Shown here: positions 34,898 through 46,500 of the stretch, in pieces
Layout: each line of letters begins with the position of its first letter
How positions within the stretch are numbered: position 1 is the first letter of the stretch
Source: Coccinella septempunctata
Taxonomy: Eukaryota > Arthropoda > Insecta > Coleoptera > Coccinellidae
Direction of reading: 5' to 3'
Length of the DNA: 64,000 bases
Assembly: GCF_907165205.1 (NCBI RefSeq)
Contig: NC_058192.1
Coordinates: forward strand, 14,136,001-14,200,000
Program-made: the position numbers and the translations under genes
Notes under the pieces: model-generated
What the model was told of the DNA's origin: nothing
What the model saw: only the letters and a program-made list of their open reading frames with translations
The model's database searches: none

Positions 34898-35475
34898 GGG
34901 GAATCCTCCTCAATTTGGGTTATAACAGCATATGCAAGTTTAAACTGAATAATTATGAACTTCATTCATGAATTTTTCAAATGCACCTCGGAAACTACTC
35001 GAAATCATTCTTCAAATATGAGATTTCAAGATTTAAATCGCCTCGATTCGAGTTCACGATTTGGCAACAGCGCCTACTAGAAAATGCAAAATCAAAGGCT
35101 TGTTTATAAAATAACAGCTGTTCATGTACAATCATCATAAGGAGCGTACTCACTGACTAGCCTAAACAGCAACCGGCCATAAAAATCCCATAAAATTTTA
35201 CGACCTTCCTCGTTCGTCGCAGACTTCATGGACAGCCATCTTTGTCTATCTCATCCAAGTAGTGTATTTGTTCTCCTTTATTATCAACGCATATTTCAGT
35301 CGATGTTGCCAACTTGTGCAATAGAAACGAAACGCTTCAAATTTTAAATACCCATTTTTATTTTTCATTTTTAAGTACTGTTTTTTGGGAAACGGTTGAA
35401 ATGGTTATTTCAAAATGTGACGTTCCAAAGATATTTCAAAAAAGATACATCATTTTCGTCAGAAGGAGTATTTCC
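34898..35475 (+). mobile_element. Family C element, copy 2
   Basis: It starts GGGGAATCCTCCTC and ends AGAAGGAGTATTTCC, an imperfect inverted repeat of the start. The conserved core from CAACCGGCCATAAAAATCCC to about 35305 is almost identical to copies 1 and 3. It is non-coding. No clear target duplication was found. Confidence 0.85.
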
Positions 35476-36451
35476 TATTCAACCTGGATTTGGGGGTGTG
35501 TTTTATGCATTTTGGCTCAGTCTTTCCATATTATCCTTCCGCATTATAATCATAACACAATACAACAATACAACGGTATTTTATACACAGCCATATGAAA
35601 CCAGTTCAAAAACCTTGAGATCATAATGGATAACAATCTACTACAACTAAAAGAAACTCAAATATCTTCGATCTCGAGCAGTCATAGATCAATCAGTGCC
35701 ATATTAGTCACTAGAGATGTTGGAAAGCGTTTTGAAAAATGATAAGAAATTGTAAGAACCAAGTCTAGTTTCAACAAATATGCATGCTGTGGTGAAAACA
35801 TTCTCACAGTTTCCGAATTGTTAAGAAGTATCAGGAAAGTTCAAATGTCCCAATATCAAATACTCGTAAATAAGAATATTCAGATTTCAATTTCGAGAAA
35901 TGAGAAAATTTGCCTCCAAAATCCTTTCAATGTTTGCAAGAACCTATTACAAGTGTGAACAATTATTTTCTTTGATGGGAGAAAACAAATCTCCTGCAAC
36001 TTATATTTTTTCGTTCATAGAAGCTGATTGCTGTAATAGTTTCATATACTTAAAAGGAAAATCCTGACATTCCCAAATTCTGTCGCCTAAAACATTGACG
36101 CGTATGTCGAAAAACATAAACGCATGACGGAATCTGATTTATTCGGCAATTACATAGGCAATATAACATTTTACATAGTGATTTATCCCGTCATATACTA
36201 CGGTCCGATGATTTCCAACTCCATCGAGGAACGTTTTCTATGTCCGAATCAATATCGTCCATAATTTATGACCCGATTTTGCCGGATATTCGATAAATTC
36301 AGAACTAGATTCAATCTTGTCACTGTGACGCTAACCGACCATTCGTGATAGACAGTGCTTTCACCCTTTTTGAATTTTTGAAAAAAAAAGCGTTCAAGAG
36401 AAGATTTTGATTTATTGATAGAAGAGGGAGTCTAATATAGGCTACGAAACT
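35476..36451. other. AT-rich spacer, nothing recognised
   Basis: Two overlapping open frames at 35314-35626 start inside the family C element and have no motifs. No other feature was seen. Confidence 0.4.
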
Positions 36452-36491
36452 CATAAACAATGTTCACGTATGCACGTGAACATTGTTTATG
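36452..36491. repeat. 18-bp perfect inverted repeat with 4-bp spacer
   Basis: CATAAACAATGTTCACGT, then ATGC, then the exact reverse complement. Imperfect pairing extends a few bases outward (CGAAACT / ATTCG). It lies about 50 bases before a truncated family A copy. Role unknown. Confidence 0.85.
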
Positions 36492-36539
36492 ATTCGTCAC
36501 CTGTCGAAAAAACGAAATTCCCTTACAAGAATAATACGC

Positions 36540-36760
36540 TAAATCTATGACATTAAACATCTGTGAATCTTGTTGAGTTGCATTCAGCCAAAGTACCCAG
36601 TTCTTCGTATTCCAGATATTATTCATTTGTGAATATCAAATTACTCGAAACTGGCGCATTATACAAGAAAATATAAAGAACAATTTTATTTTCCAAAATG
36701 GTCAAATATTCTTAAGCGTACAACTCAATTTCACAGGTTGGGTCCTTTGAATTTGTGGTA

Positions 36761-36800
<40 letters not shown>

Positions 36801-37080
36801 GGACATAATGAAAAATCTGGAAGATATGAGTAGCATATCATTCAATTCGATGAAATCGTTTGTCAGATATCTAAGTATAACTAGTAATTAAATTTTTTCA
36901 TACATTTTCAACAGCCTGTATCGTTTCAACCGAGCCGAAGTAGAAAAAATTATATAAGAAAATAGTGTTTCTTTTTCTTCCTTAAGTTCAATGACAGGCG
37001 TATGCATTACCCAAAAATGTTACTTTTGACTTCAGGATTTTTCTGTTGCTGTTGAAATGTACAAGTCAAAGTCTCACCTG
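36540..37080 (+). mobile_element. Family A element, copy 4 (left end missing)
   Basis: It begins inside the family A sequence near ATTCAGCCAAAGTACCCAG and runs to the right end (CAAGTCAAAGTCTCACCTGG TA, degraded). It has diverged more than other copies and contains a (TA)n tract and a small internal duplication near 36985-37040. Confidence 0.7.
36765..36798. repeat. (TA)17 microsatellite
   Basis: An uninterrupted TA dinucleotide run of 34 bases inside family A copy 4, at a position where other copies have a short TTTTTATGGT-like sequence. Confidence 0.95.
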
Positions 37081-37084
37081 GTAT

Positions 37085-38275
37085 ATGTGAGATAGGCAAG
37101 ATCCCAATACTTCACAAGTGGAAAAAATTATTCAGCCACAACCGTCCACTATTGAAGTTCGAAAGAATTGGACAGTTTGTCTATACAAAAATTCAAGAAT
37201 TGTAAGTCTTCTTTATGGACACATGAAGGTTGTGATATTCATAATAAAAACAATGTAGTCCTAAATTTCTGTTCAAATGGAAGATGACCTCCACTTATGC
37301 AGTTTTCGAATTACCTAATTCATTATCGATCAAATATTAATTTGCCTTTTTTAAATTTTTACCAACATCGCGGTTTTCTTACACATTGAAAAAACTGCAA
37401 AAGTGATTTTGCACAATAATGCTCTCTTTATGAAGTTTGCATTCTAGTGTTAAATCTCCTGACTCTGGTTTCAAATATTGGCTGTAAATATTTCCTAGCT
37501 GTTAATGCCCTGAAACTGTACAAAGTGCAGAAAACCCTCTCGACCAGATACTCCATTTTCCTTTGCTGTTTGCTGCACAAACAACTCGTAAAAGTAACCC
37601 GGAGTCGCTTCGGCGGATCTTCGTAAGTATTTCATCTTCCAATTTCATAACTCTCCAATAACGAAATCTTTCGCAACAGAGAACTTCGTCGTCATGGCTC
37701 TCTCGTAGGAAGAACGCGTGTGCTATCCGGAGTTTTCGAATACAATATAAATATTTTCGTTATTACGCTGTTAGGTAATGTTTGGAAAATACTTCAGAAA
37801 GCTTTTGTCGTCGGCTATTGCGAAACGGCTTTGTCGATGTAGGTATATACTCGAGTTGAACTGTAACCAGATAACTGTCATCATATTTCTGTTTGCTCGG
37901 CATCGGCCAGATAAAGATAGAGAACTTATTCGACTAGATTGACATCGGGTAATTTCTCCAATGTAAGGAATTAGAAGGAAGCATTCGTTTCCACGGCGTT
38001 TCTCTTGAAAATGAATAGAACGTGCGTTCAATAATATTCGTCGTGAAATTTGAAGGTTTTATGTTCAGTTAACATGTTTTCATTCAGCGAATAATGTGTG
38101 GTTTCCAGAGAGCTAAATAAGGAGTAGAGGATACTGAAAGAGACTTGAAAGTTCACACGTGCAAATTTCAGGACTCCCCTTCTGGTAGTTTCACACTTTT
38201 CGTTTTGAGGAACGTAAAATATCGTCCAAAATCCGCCTACACTTCTGAGTGTGAGAACTCAAAGAGTGAAATATG
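37085..38275. other. Spacer without recognisable gene
   Basis: AT-rich, with a slightly CG-richer patch near 37600-37740. No protein-like frame and no shared repeat were seen. Confidence 0.4.
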
Positions 38276-38277
38276 TA

Positions 38278-38960
38278 CGAGGATGTATTGATATCTAGAT
38301 AGCCTAGACCAGTTCTATGCATAAAAAAATATTGCGTTACCATAGCAACGAACAATAACTCATAAGAAGTGTCAGTGTGAAGTTTGAGGTAAAAAAAAGT
38401 AAACCAGAGTTACGCAATGAATTAAAAGAAAGAATATGTCCACCGAAATTGTGAAAATCATCAAATAGCTGCATTTAAAATGGTTAAGAGGTAAACAGAT
38501 TTACGAAGATATGCTTAATACCCTTGGTGATCAATGTCCTTCGTATGCGACCGTGAAGAATTGGACTGCAAGCTTCAAAAGAGGTAAATTTTTCGTTGAA
38601 GATGATGACCGATCGGGAAAGCCAGTTTCTGTGTCACTCCCCGAAAATATCGATGCAGTTCATGACATGATTTTATCAGACCGTCGAAAAAACGGATATC
38701 TGAAGCACTGAATATTTCATACGAACGTGTTCATCTTATAGTTTACGTCAATTTAGATATGAGAAAAATTGCTGCAAAATGGATCCCAAAATGTTTGATT
38801 GTTGACCAGAAGCGTGCAAGGGTAGAAGCATCGCGTTCGATCTGTGCTCGATTTGAAAACGATGTAGACCGAATTGTTACTGTGGATTAGACTTGGGTAT
38901 ATTTCAACGATCCAGAAACAAAGCAACAATCGACGAAGTGGCAACGGTTCTCCAAGACCT
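38278..38960 (+). pseudogene. Mariner transposon and transposase, copy 3 (3'-truncated)
   Basis: The left terminal repeat CGAGGATGTATTGATATCTA follows a TA at 38276-38277. The leader and N-terminal region are readable: LNTLGDQCPSYATVKNWTAS, then ENIDAVHDMILSDRR. Codons right after the start are missing near 38457. The DETW segment now reads TVD-stop-TW near 38880. The copy stops after GTTCTCCAAGACCT near 38960, so the second and third catalytic segments and the right terminal repeat are absent. Confidence 0.83.
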
Positions 38961-39693
38961 TTTCCATTATGACAATTCATAGCTTTCTATCTTTCAACCG
39001 CGGGTGAATACTATCCTTTCAAGGCATGAAAAAAGATAAAGATATTCATAATGTGCAAGCAATAACCAAAAGGAAGGCAATAACTCCCAGCAAATTAACC
39101 ACATTCACCTTCGCAACAGTTTCCAACTAAAAATTGAATAAAGCAGTTTTTCAACGCCTAACACTTAGACATAACAAATCGACGAGCTGAAATCATTCCC
39201 AAGCTCGAAGAATCCAGACATTCCACGTCGAAAACAGCGATAGTGGAGCCGAGAAAGTGGTCAAAACAATCCTGTCACAACAACAGCGATAGGGGGAAAC
39301 GGGTGTAAACAAATAGCTACAATTATCAAAATATCCAAGGGGCTTATCTCAATAAAGGAATGGTGGTCGATTACAGTCCTCGTGAAAAATTGTCGATAAA
39401 CAAGCGATAAATCATTCGTTGAACCGATACGACCTGAGTGGCCCTTTTGTTATTTGGTATAACGCCCCATGAAGAATCGCTGTTGTGTGGCGAACTGTGA
39501 GAACGACCTTCAAGTTTCAAAGGATTCTCCTAAATATGAATTTCATGAAGCTATTTTTACGTTCTCCTTTGAAATTATGCCTTCAAGAATGAATCGCGTA
39601 TTCGTTTTGTGCTTTTTCACAATCAAGACGCAGCTGTACATCTTGAAACCTCATAAATTATGGAATATAGATTTAAAAGAATCGATTTTTTCA
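38961..39693. other. Spacer left of the P-type transposon, with a weak THAP-like frame
   Basis: The only item of note is the frame starting at 39469, MKNRCCVANCENDLQVSK, whose Cys spacing and following FHE recall the start of a THAP zinc finger. No tryptophan or Cys-x2-His follows within reach and no splice donor is evident, so it is not called a gene. Confidence 0.3.
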
Positions 39694-39694
39694 T

Positions 39695-39701
39695 GTATAA
39701 A
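39695..39701. repeat. Left target-site duplication GTATAAA
   Basis: Identical to 43590-43596 on the far side of the P-type transposon. P-type elements make 8-bp duplications. Here seven bases match exactly and the eighth would differ. Confidence 0.7.
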
Positions 39702-39748
39702 CAGAGACAACAACGAGACGGTCAACTCCTGCACTAAATTTGTCCGAT
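39702..39748 (+). repeat. 5' terminal inverted repeat of the P-type transposon
   Basis: The outer 19 bases are identical to the 3' repeat in reverse complement. The inner 28 bases match with a few substitutions and two single-base offsets. Confidence 0.92.
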
Positions 39749-39868
39749 TCAGGCTATGTCAATCATCTTTGTCTATTTCAATGAAAATAACATAAATCTA
39801 TCTTTGTCTAACATCAACGGCCCTGAATGTAGAGGCGCTGCATACGGTTTTGCTGGCGTTGCCAAATG

Positions 39869-39876
39869 TATAAATA
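39869..39876 (+). promoter_or_regulatory. TATA-like box upstream of the transposase
   Basis: TATAAATA lies about 195 bases before the start codon and inside the element, a plausible core-promoter position. No initiator can be assigned with confidence. Confidence 0.35.
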
Positions 39877-40070
39877 TAAACTGCCATTGCGAGATAATTA
39901 ACAAAATCAATGTTCCATTTCCAATGGTGAAAGCGCTATTCTATGTTCATCAGTCCACGTGCAAATACTTGTGGCAACACGGAATACAGCTACACATGCG
40001 TCAACTGAGTGACAGTGGTTTGAAATTTAAATTTTGTGAGACTTTGTTTGTGACAAATTATTCTTTTAAA

Positions 40071-43000
40071 ATGGTTAAATGTTTTATTTGTGGAGCTGGA
40101 GAAGATGAAGTACCAAAAATGCATCGATTTCCAACTAATATTAACAAGTAAGTTGAAGATATTTATACCATAAATAATCAACTATGTAGTGGCAAAGAGA
40201 ACAGGGGAAATAAAAATCCTTAATGAGATGCCGACGTTTCGACCTTTATTTCTGGTCAGGACACGAATACCAGTGATGAATGATATTTATACCAGTGATA
40301 ACTGTGAATACAATGTTGTTTTTTATATTTTCAGATCCAAAATCTGGCAAGAAAAATTAGGAATGAGATTCATGGGAGAGAATCTCCGAAATTACAGAAT
40401 ATGCTCTAAACATTTCACTCTAGAATCATACACAGATTCTATAAATCACAGACTGCTCAGAGATGCAGTTCCAATGCAGTTCTTCAATAAATCACTCGCT
40501 TCGACTTCTGCAACGCCAGATGAAAAATGTGAAGAAAGCAGATTTATTGTATCTGAAAGTAGCAATGATATGCCAATCGAATCTGATATCCCAAATATTA
40601 TTGAATCAGGTATGTTTTAAATTAGGACCGAATCTCTAGTGTATACAACGCCACGATTCAAAATAAACTTTGGCGCCCTTTTTCCTTTGTTTGTATGCTG
40701 TTATCAAGAATATTTCAATGTGAGAGGAATTGAAAATTCTCAAAAACTGTAGGTATATAAAAATTGAAGTTCACATTGTTTTTAGATGCAGAGGGGTTCT
40801 CTAATAGTATGCAGTTGGATCAGCCACAAACACCCAAACGAAGAGGAAAAATTTTCAGAGATATAGAAAATTTCTCCATAATACACTCTTCACCTAGGAA
40901 AAAGAAATTGGTGAAAATCATCCAACAAAAAGAAGACCACTTACGGAAACTCAAAAAACAGTGTAGACAAAAGTCTAAAACTTTAAGGAGCGTTTTAGAG
41001 TTGTCTGATGCCCCAGAGGTTCGAAATTTATATGAAAACATGCCTAAAACATCCTGGAACTTCATGATGTCTCAATTGAGATGTTCGAAAGTGAAGGGTA
41101 AAAGAGGCAGAAGATGGACTTTGGATGATAAAATTATGTCTCTATTATTATTGAAGAAAAGTCCCAGATGCTACAAATTGCTGAGCTCCTTTGTTGCGCT
41201 TCCTTCACGTAACACTGTATTGAACTTGCTCAAAAAGGTGCCATTGAATGCTGGAATAAATAAAAACATTTTTGAGCATATTAATGAAAACATAAAAGAG
41301 GACCTTGATCGCTGTTGCGTGTTGCTCTTTGATGAAATGGACATCAAAGAAAACTTGTACTACGATAAGGGCCAGAAGAAAATCATTGGCTTTGAGGACT
41401 TTGGAGGAGAAAGAAGTGGAAAACAGGCTGCCAGAAAAGTTCTAGCCTTTATGCTTGTGGGACTAAACCGTAAATGGAAGCAACCTATAGCGTATTACTT
41501 CACCCACAAGAGTTGCAGTTCAGAAATTCTTAGAAATTGTCTATTTGATGTCATCAAAGCTGTTACAAACGTAGCAAAATTAGACATTGTTGCAACTATT
41601 TGTGATATGGGTGTTAACAATGTCAAGTGCCTGAAAGAATTGGGTGTGACAACTCAAAAACCATATTTTATATATGGAGCCAAAAAAATTTTTATTATGT
41701 ACGATGTCCCTCATTTATTAAAGCGTACTTATGCTTTATTCAGGAAATACAATGTATTTCTGAACGTTCAAATAGAAGAAAGCGTTACAACTATGGAGGC
41801 CAAATTCTCGCATGTTCGTTGGGCTTATGAGCATGACAAGGCATCTCCTTATGTCTTCAGGTCCCTTCATAAGCTGAAAGATAATTTTTTTGACCCAATC
41901 ATGAAGTATGCCATGAAGGTTAACATAGCTGCACAAGTAATGAGTAGAACTGTGTCAGCATATTTGTACTCGATGATAAGAAATGGTAAAATTAATTTCA
42001 AATTTATCTTTATATTTTTTCATCGAATATCAATTTTTAGGAGCAATGCAACAGGAGTGTATTGCTACAGCCTCATTCCTGATGGAAGTGGATACGCTGT
42101 TCGATAGTTTTAATGGGAACACCAACCAGTCAGGAAAAGAGTTGAAATGTAATATTACTGAAAACTCTCCTCATATTGAATATTGGCCAAAAGCTTTGCA
42201 AATGGTGAAGAGTTGGAAATTCAAAAGGCTTTCAAAAAGCGGGCAGGTCAAGCAAAGTACACCACCATCTCAAATGGGTTGGATTACATCTCTGAATGCT
42301 ATCAGGGGAATCTGGGCATATGTGCATTCTAAAGGATTTACAGTATTGCGTCCAAGGTCTCTAAATCAAGATCCTTTAGAGAACCTATTTGGATGCATCA
42401 GATATGGATCAGGATGTAATGATAATCCCTCTGCTTTTCAATTTGTGGGTAGTTTGAAAGCCCAAATTTTAAACAATCTAATTCATTGTTCCACTCATTC
42501 AAACTGTGAGAAGGACAATAATGATCTTCTCAGCAATTTAAAATCATTTCTGGAGAAAGATGAGAAAGAAGGAGAATATCAACCTAATGAAGTTGAAGTC
42601 ATATGTATGCCAGAAATATCAACAGAGGAGACGGTATCCATAATTGAAGCAGATGTGAATGGGGGCCGTGCAGAAACTTTTTCAGTAGCTTATGTTGCTG
42701 GTTTCATTTTGAAAGGCATCTATAAGAAAATAACGTGTACGGGTTGTTCTGCTCTATTGTCATCAGATGTGTTGGAGGCACACAACATGTTCATCTGGAA
42801 CAAGGAATGGTCAGATGGTCAGAGGAGTTTGTATTATCCAAGTGTTGTATTCACAATATCCATTGCCCAAGGTATAACTTCTCTGGAGAATTTTATGGTG
42901 GATAACTCTAATATTTCTGACCTTCCATATCATGCCTCTAAATTTGTTCATAATCACATTGATTTTTCATGGTTAACATGTGAACAACATTGCGAACAGA

Positions 43001-43134
43001 TAGAAACTATAACAGTGCAAAGTATTGTAAATATTGGAATAGTCTGGTGGGTTAAAAGGGAAAACCAGAAATTTAAAAACCAAAAAAATGCTATAATCAA
43101 ATCGAAAAAATTGATGAAAATGAAGAATATGTGA
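40071..43134 (+). CDS. THAP-domain P-element-type transposase, 881 aa, four exons
   Basis: Exons 40071-40147, 40335-40609, 40786-41985 and 42041-43134 are joined by GT-AG introns (donors GTAAGT, GTATGT and GTAAAA; acceptors TTTCAG, TTTTAG and TTTTAG). Together they give 2646 in-frame bases. Residues 1-75 form a THAP zinc finger with Cys4, Cys7, Trp30, Cys49, His52 and the AVP motif at 70-72. A basic, Lys-rich stretch with coiled-coil character follows (about 155-190). The RNase H-like catalytic core shows LLFDEMDIK (Asp300 and Asp303), ICDMGVNN (Asp391) and LNQDPLENLFGCIR (Glu631). The segment YDVPHLLK (424-430), between the second acidic residue and Glu631, is conserved in this family. The first two Asp and the Glu are the expected DDE triad by position. 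Drosophila P transposase and human THAP9 are the known relatives. The start was chosen because it begins the zinc finger directly. It lies within intact terminal repeats and has no disabling mutation, unlike every other transposase in the window. Confidence 0.92.
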
Positions 43135-43263
43135 AGGTCATTTGACCTATTTTGTTGTTTATACGTTACTTGCTTTATATTTTACTTGTTTTGTTTTATA
43201 TTTCCCTTTTTTAATACTTCAATTGTTCTCCTATATGTTTGTTATTAGTTTCATTCAAATTCA

Positions 43264-43269
43264 AATAAA
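43264..43269 (+). promoter_or_regulatory. Polyadenylation signal AATAAA
   Basis: It lies 130 bases after the transposase stop codon and inside the transposon, so the transcript can end within the element. Confidence 0.5.
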
Positions 43270-43542
43270 TCGTAAAACCACCATTCGAAAAGTTGTATTT
43301 CCATCCAAAAATTTTCACGCAGCCATATTGATAGCGAAATTGTTTGCCAATTGATTATAATAATCAACATAGCAAAAATTTCAGCATCAATTTCATGGTT
43401 GCGCGAAATCGCTCCCATACTTCAAAACAAGAAAACAGTAATACACAAAAGAATAATTCATAATTCCCGCGCTAAACGCTACACCAGTGCCTTTGGCGCC
43501 ATCTACAAACAGGTTCGATGCTGTGAGACAAGGATGCAAAAC

Positions 43543-43589
43543 ATCGGACGAAATATAGTGGGGAGTTGGGCGTCTCGTTGTTGTCTCTG
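43543..43589 (-). repeat. 3' terminal inverted repeat of the P-type transposon
   Basis: The reverse complement begins CAGAGACAACAACGAGACG and matches the 5' repeat. GTATAAA follows at 43590-43596 as the right-hand target duplication. Confidence 0.92.
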
Positions 43590-43597
43590 GTATAAAT

Positions 43598-46500
43598 ATA
43601 AATATTGAGGTGAAATAATTGATGATGAAATATTTGCAGCAGGATTTATCGGGCTATTTCCATCATTTTGGTTTATGCATACAGAATAATGAAACCTACT
43701 ATAAATACTAACATATTCATGCAATAAATGAATTAATAATAATGAACATTTTATAATTTTCCAATTGAATCATAATCCATGCTCGATAGCATAGACTGAT
43801 ATAGATGAAAGAAAAATTGATATTCATAAACAAAACATTCATAAAATTTAATTTTCACACTGAGCAAGTATTGAAGAAAAATATTTCGGATATATTTCAT
43901 ATAATGATTAGATCGAAATATTGAAGCAAAGTGAAAACATATCGATGATCTTTTTACCCATGTTTCACTTATTCCGTTTAGTCAACTGTTTTCGGTTCAC
44001 CCATATATACTCAATTCACATTTATTTTAGAAGTCGGTTGGCCATGAAATAATTTTCTCAAGTTTTTGTAACTAGAATGGAGTAAGGTTGGCACTCATGA
44101 AATTTCGTTAATGTCATAACGCCGTTGCCACAACTAATATCAATTTTTATTACGAAAAAATGCCGAAAGTGATTGAAAAAAGAGACTGGGTTTCAGGAAG
44201 TGCAATTTAGAATTCAGGTCCGCTCCTTCAAATAGTTATACCCTGATATTTTAAAATCCACAATACGTCAGCCGGTAGCGAACATATTCAATGTTATGTT
44301 CGTCACATATTTTCCGAAGAGATTCGACATTGTGATAAAATACGTAAACGTAATAACAGAAACTTTTACGTAGAACGGGCAACATAGCGTTGATTTAAAA
44401 CCCAAAAATGTTTTGACAAGCGTCATAACCCCACATTTTCGTACTCTACGAAGTGAAATGTGTCAAATTTCCATGGCCAACCGAGTGCTAAAATAAAAGT
44501 GAATGTAGTATGAAATATAATGAATGTAAATGATCCTGTCAGAAAGAAAAATGAGAATTATGAAAATAAAATTGATGTTATATTTTCAATATTCGAAAAA
44601 TGCATCCACGATAAAATCAGCTGAATTTTGTAATATGATTGTCATTCAAAGATTGATATCATCCTGAGACAACCCAAACCCTCGTATCAAACTGTTTCAC
44701 TGTATAGAAGATAAATTCGTTCCGAAACCAACCAGGAAAAAAATTAAACGCATGACAGAACCTTGGTATGCCAAACCTTTTCAACCATCGAGAGATTATC
44801 CGATACGGTGAATAGCGAGGACATTAAGGATATGACAGAAGATCAGATGCGGCCAACTTTGATGTTGCATATGCCCCAGGCCTACGGCCATACGATGCTG
44901 ACTATCTATTCGATAATATACGAATTTCGTTGAAATTTTGCGGTAAATGCGAAATTTGCCTTGAATAGATTAAACTGTTGAGATTTTCTTGTTCCAGGCC
45001 ATACGTGAGAACTGCGAAAACGGAAATAATAGGTACATAGCGCGCCTTTTTCCAATAAGGCTAAATCTAACGAAAAAATGGGTAGGACAATCGTAAACGA
45101 AACTCTGATGAAACAAAACGCTCGGAAAGTTTACGAACGGCTCTGAAAGGTGACATTTATTTCGCGCAATCCCTCGGAACGCCTATAGTGACGAAACGCG
45201 TTCTTAGCTGTTGCGACAAGATGTATAAATACCCCAACTTGCTCAATTTCTGTACTTAACTAGATGCGTATTAGCTCATATTCGACTGCCAGTGTGTATG
45301 TGAGTGTAGATACGTTATATACGGACTGGTTGCATTTACAACACAGCCTTCGATAATATTTATATTATTTATAATTTCTGTTGCCCAACTGCACGCGTTA
45401 AATGTTATTCCATTTGTCTTGGGCTAATAAGATTAAATGCAGTTCGGAATCAATTGGGACTGACGTATGACTGCCATTAATTTTAATGAAACGGCGTGGC
45501 GTACGGCTCCCAGAAAATACGATTACTTTAAGGGATTATTACTAAGAGAGTTTCACAACCGAATTTAAGTTATCGGCTTTTGGACAGCACAATGTTCTAC
45601 TTCAACTGTAATGCATTCTGCACTCTATTTCGAAATTCTAGGAGATCAGCTCTCATACCTCAATGCATCCAATTCAACGGCTATACAAAAAGCCAAGAGA
45701 CTGATTCGGATGATCTAAGTTGTCGTTTGAACAGACTTCAACGAGTTGAGGAAAAAAAATAGTCAAAGTCGTTCTAAGCGACATAACAAGTATTGAAATA
45801 TCCATCCCTGTCACCTAACAAAAACTTTGATAAACTCCAAACTTTCATGGAATTATTCAAGCCATAACTTGTGCAACAAGGACAACCTTATTAATGAACG
45901 AATGCACCGAACTTTCGAGGTATTCCGGTCTTGTCACGAACGAATCGTCTCTCTGGACGTGTGCAGCAAGATACTGTCAGAAACGTCATTTAAAATTCAC
46001 CTCTGTGCGGAGAACAGCCAGTCGAAAGGAATCGAGTAAATTTTCAGGGAACGTTATGTAAAGTTCCCATTTAACTATCGCAGCAACTGCATCAAGTTAA
46101 ATTGAGTTTCGTGGTTGAAAATATCGCATTGTCAACTACTCCTCTTTCGGATTCATGCATTTTAAATAGATTCGTCTGAATCGGGGACTCTGAAGGGATT
46201 TCGCTAATCTTCGATATTCAAGAAACGTCGTGGGTCGAAACTGCTTTATGACGTCCCAGTTACGAAGTTGTGAATTGAGTCCCGATCTGAGATGAACTCA
46301 ATTCATCATTCCCCGACGAAATTCGCGAATGAATGCCAAAATTTAGGAGTTTAAGGTGAAATTAAAAAACTCATGAATCTCCTTTGGCTCGAGCTGTGAG
46401 CTGTTCGAGAAAAATTAACGCTTTCAGGTGCGTTTTACTCTTTCATTACTCTACAAAAACCACGCCAGTTAATTGAACCGCGGAGCTAATCGTAGTTTCA

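Larger units (their letters stand above)
39702..43589 (+). mobile_element. Complete P-element-superfamily (THAP9-like) transposon, 3888 bp
   Basis: The ends are inverted repeats: CAGAGACAACAACGAGACG (39702-39720) is exactly complementary to 43571-43589. Imperfect pairing continues to 39748 and 43543, about 47 bp per side, with GTCCGAT conserved at the inner edge. GTATAAA flanks both sides. Inside lie a TATA-like site, a four-exon transposase gene with no stop or frameshift, and an AATAAA signal, all in the expected order. A weaker subterminal inverted pair (TGTAGAGGCGC near 39830, complement near 43500) may be a further transposase-binding region. All structural parts expected of an autonomous copy are present. 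Activity is inferred, not shown. Confidence 0.93.

Noticed and set aside
39764..39777. CATCTTTGTCTAT shared by the P-type element's subterminal region and the family C core
   Set aside because: A single 13-mer. Termini, interior and organisation differ, so family C is not called a P-element derivative.
45222..45262. TATAAATA with possible downstream initiator
   Set aside because: No reading frame or transcript structure downstream. TATA-like words are common in AT-rich DNA.
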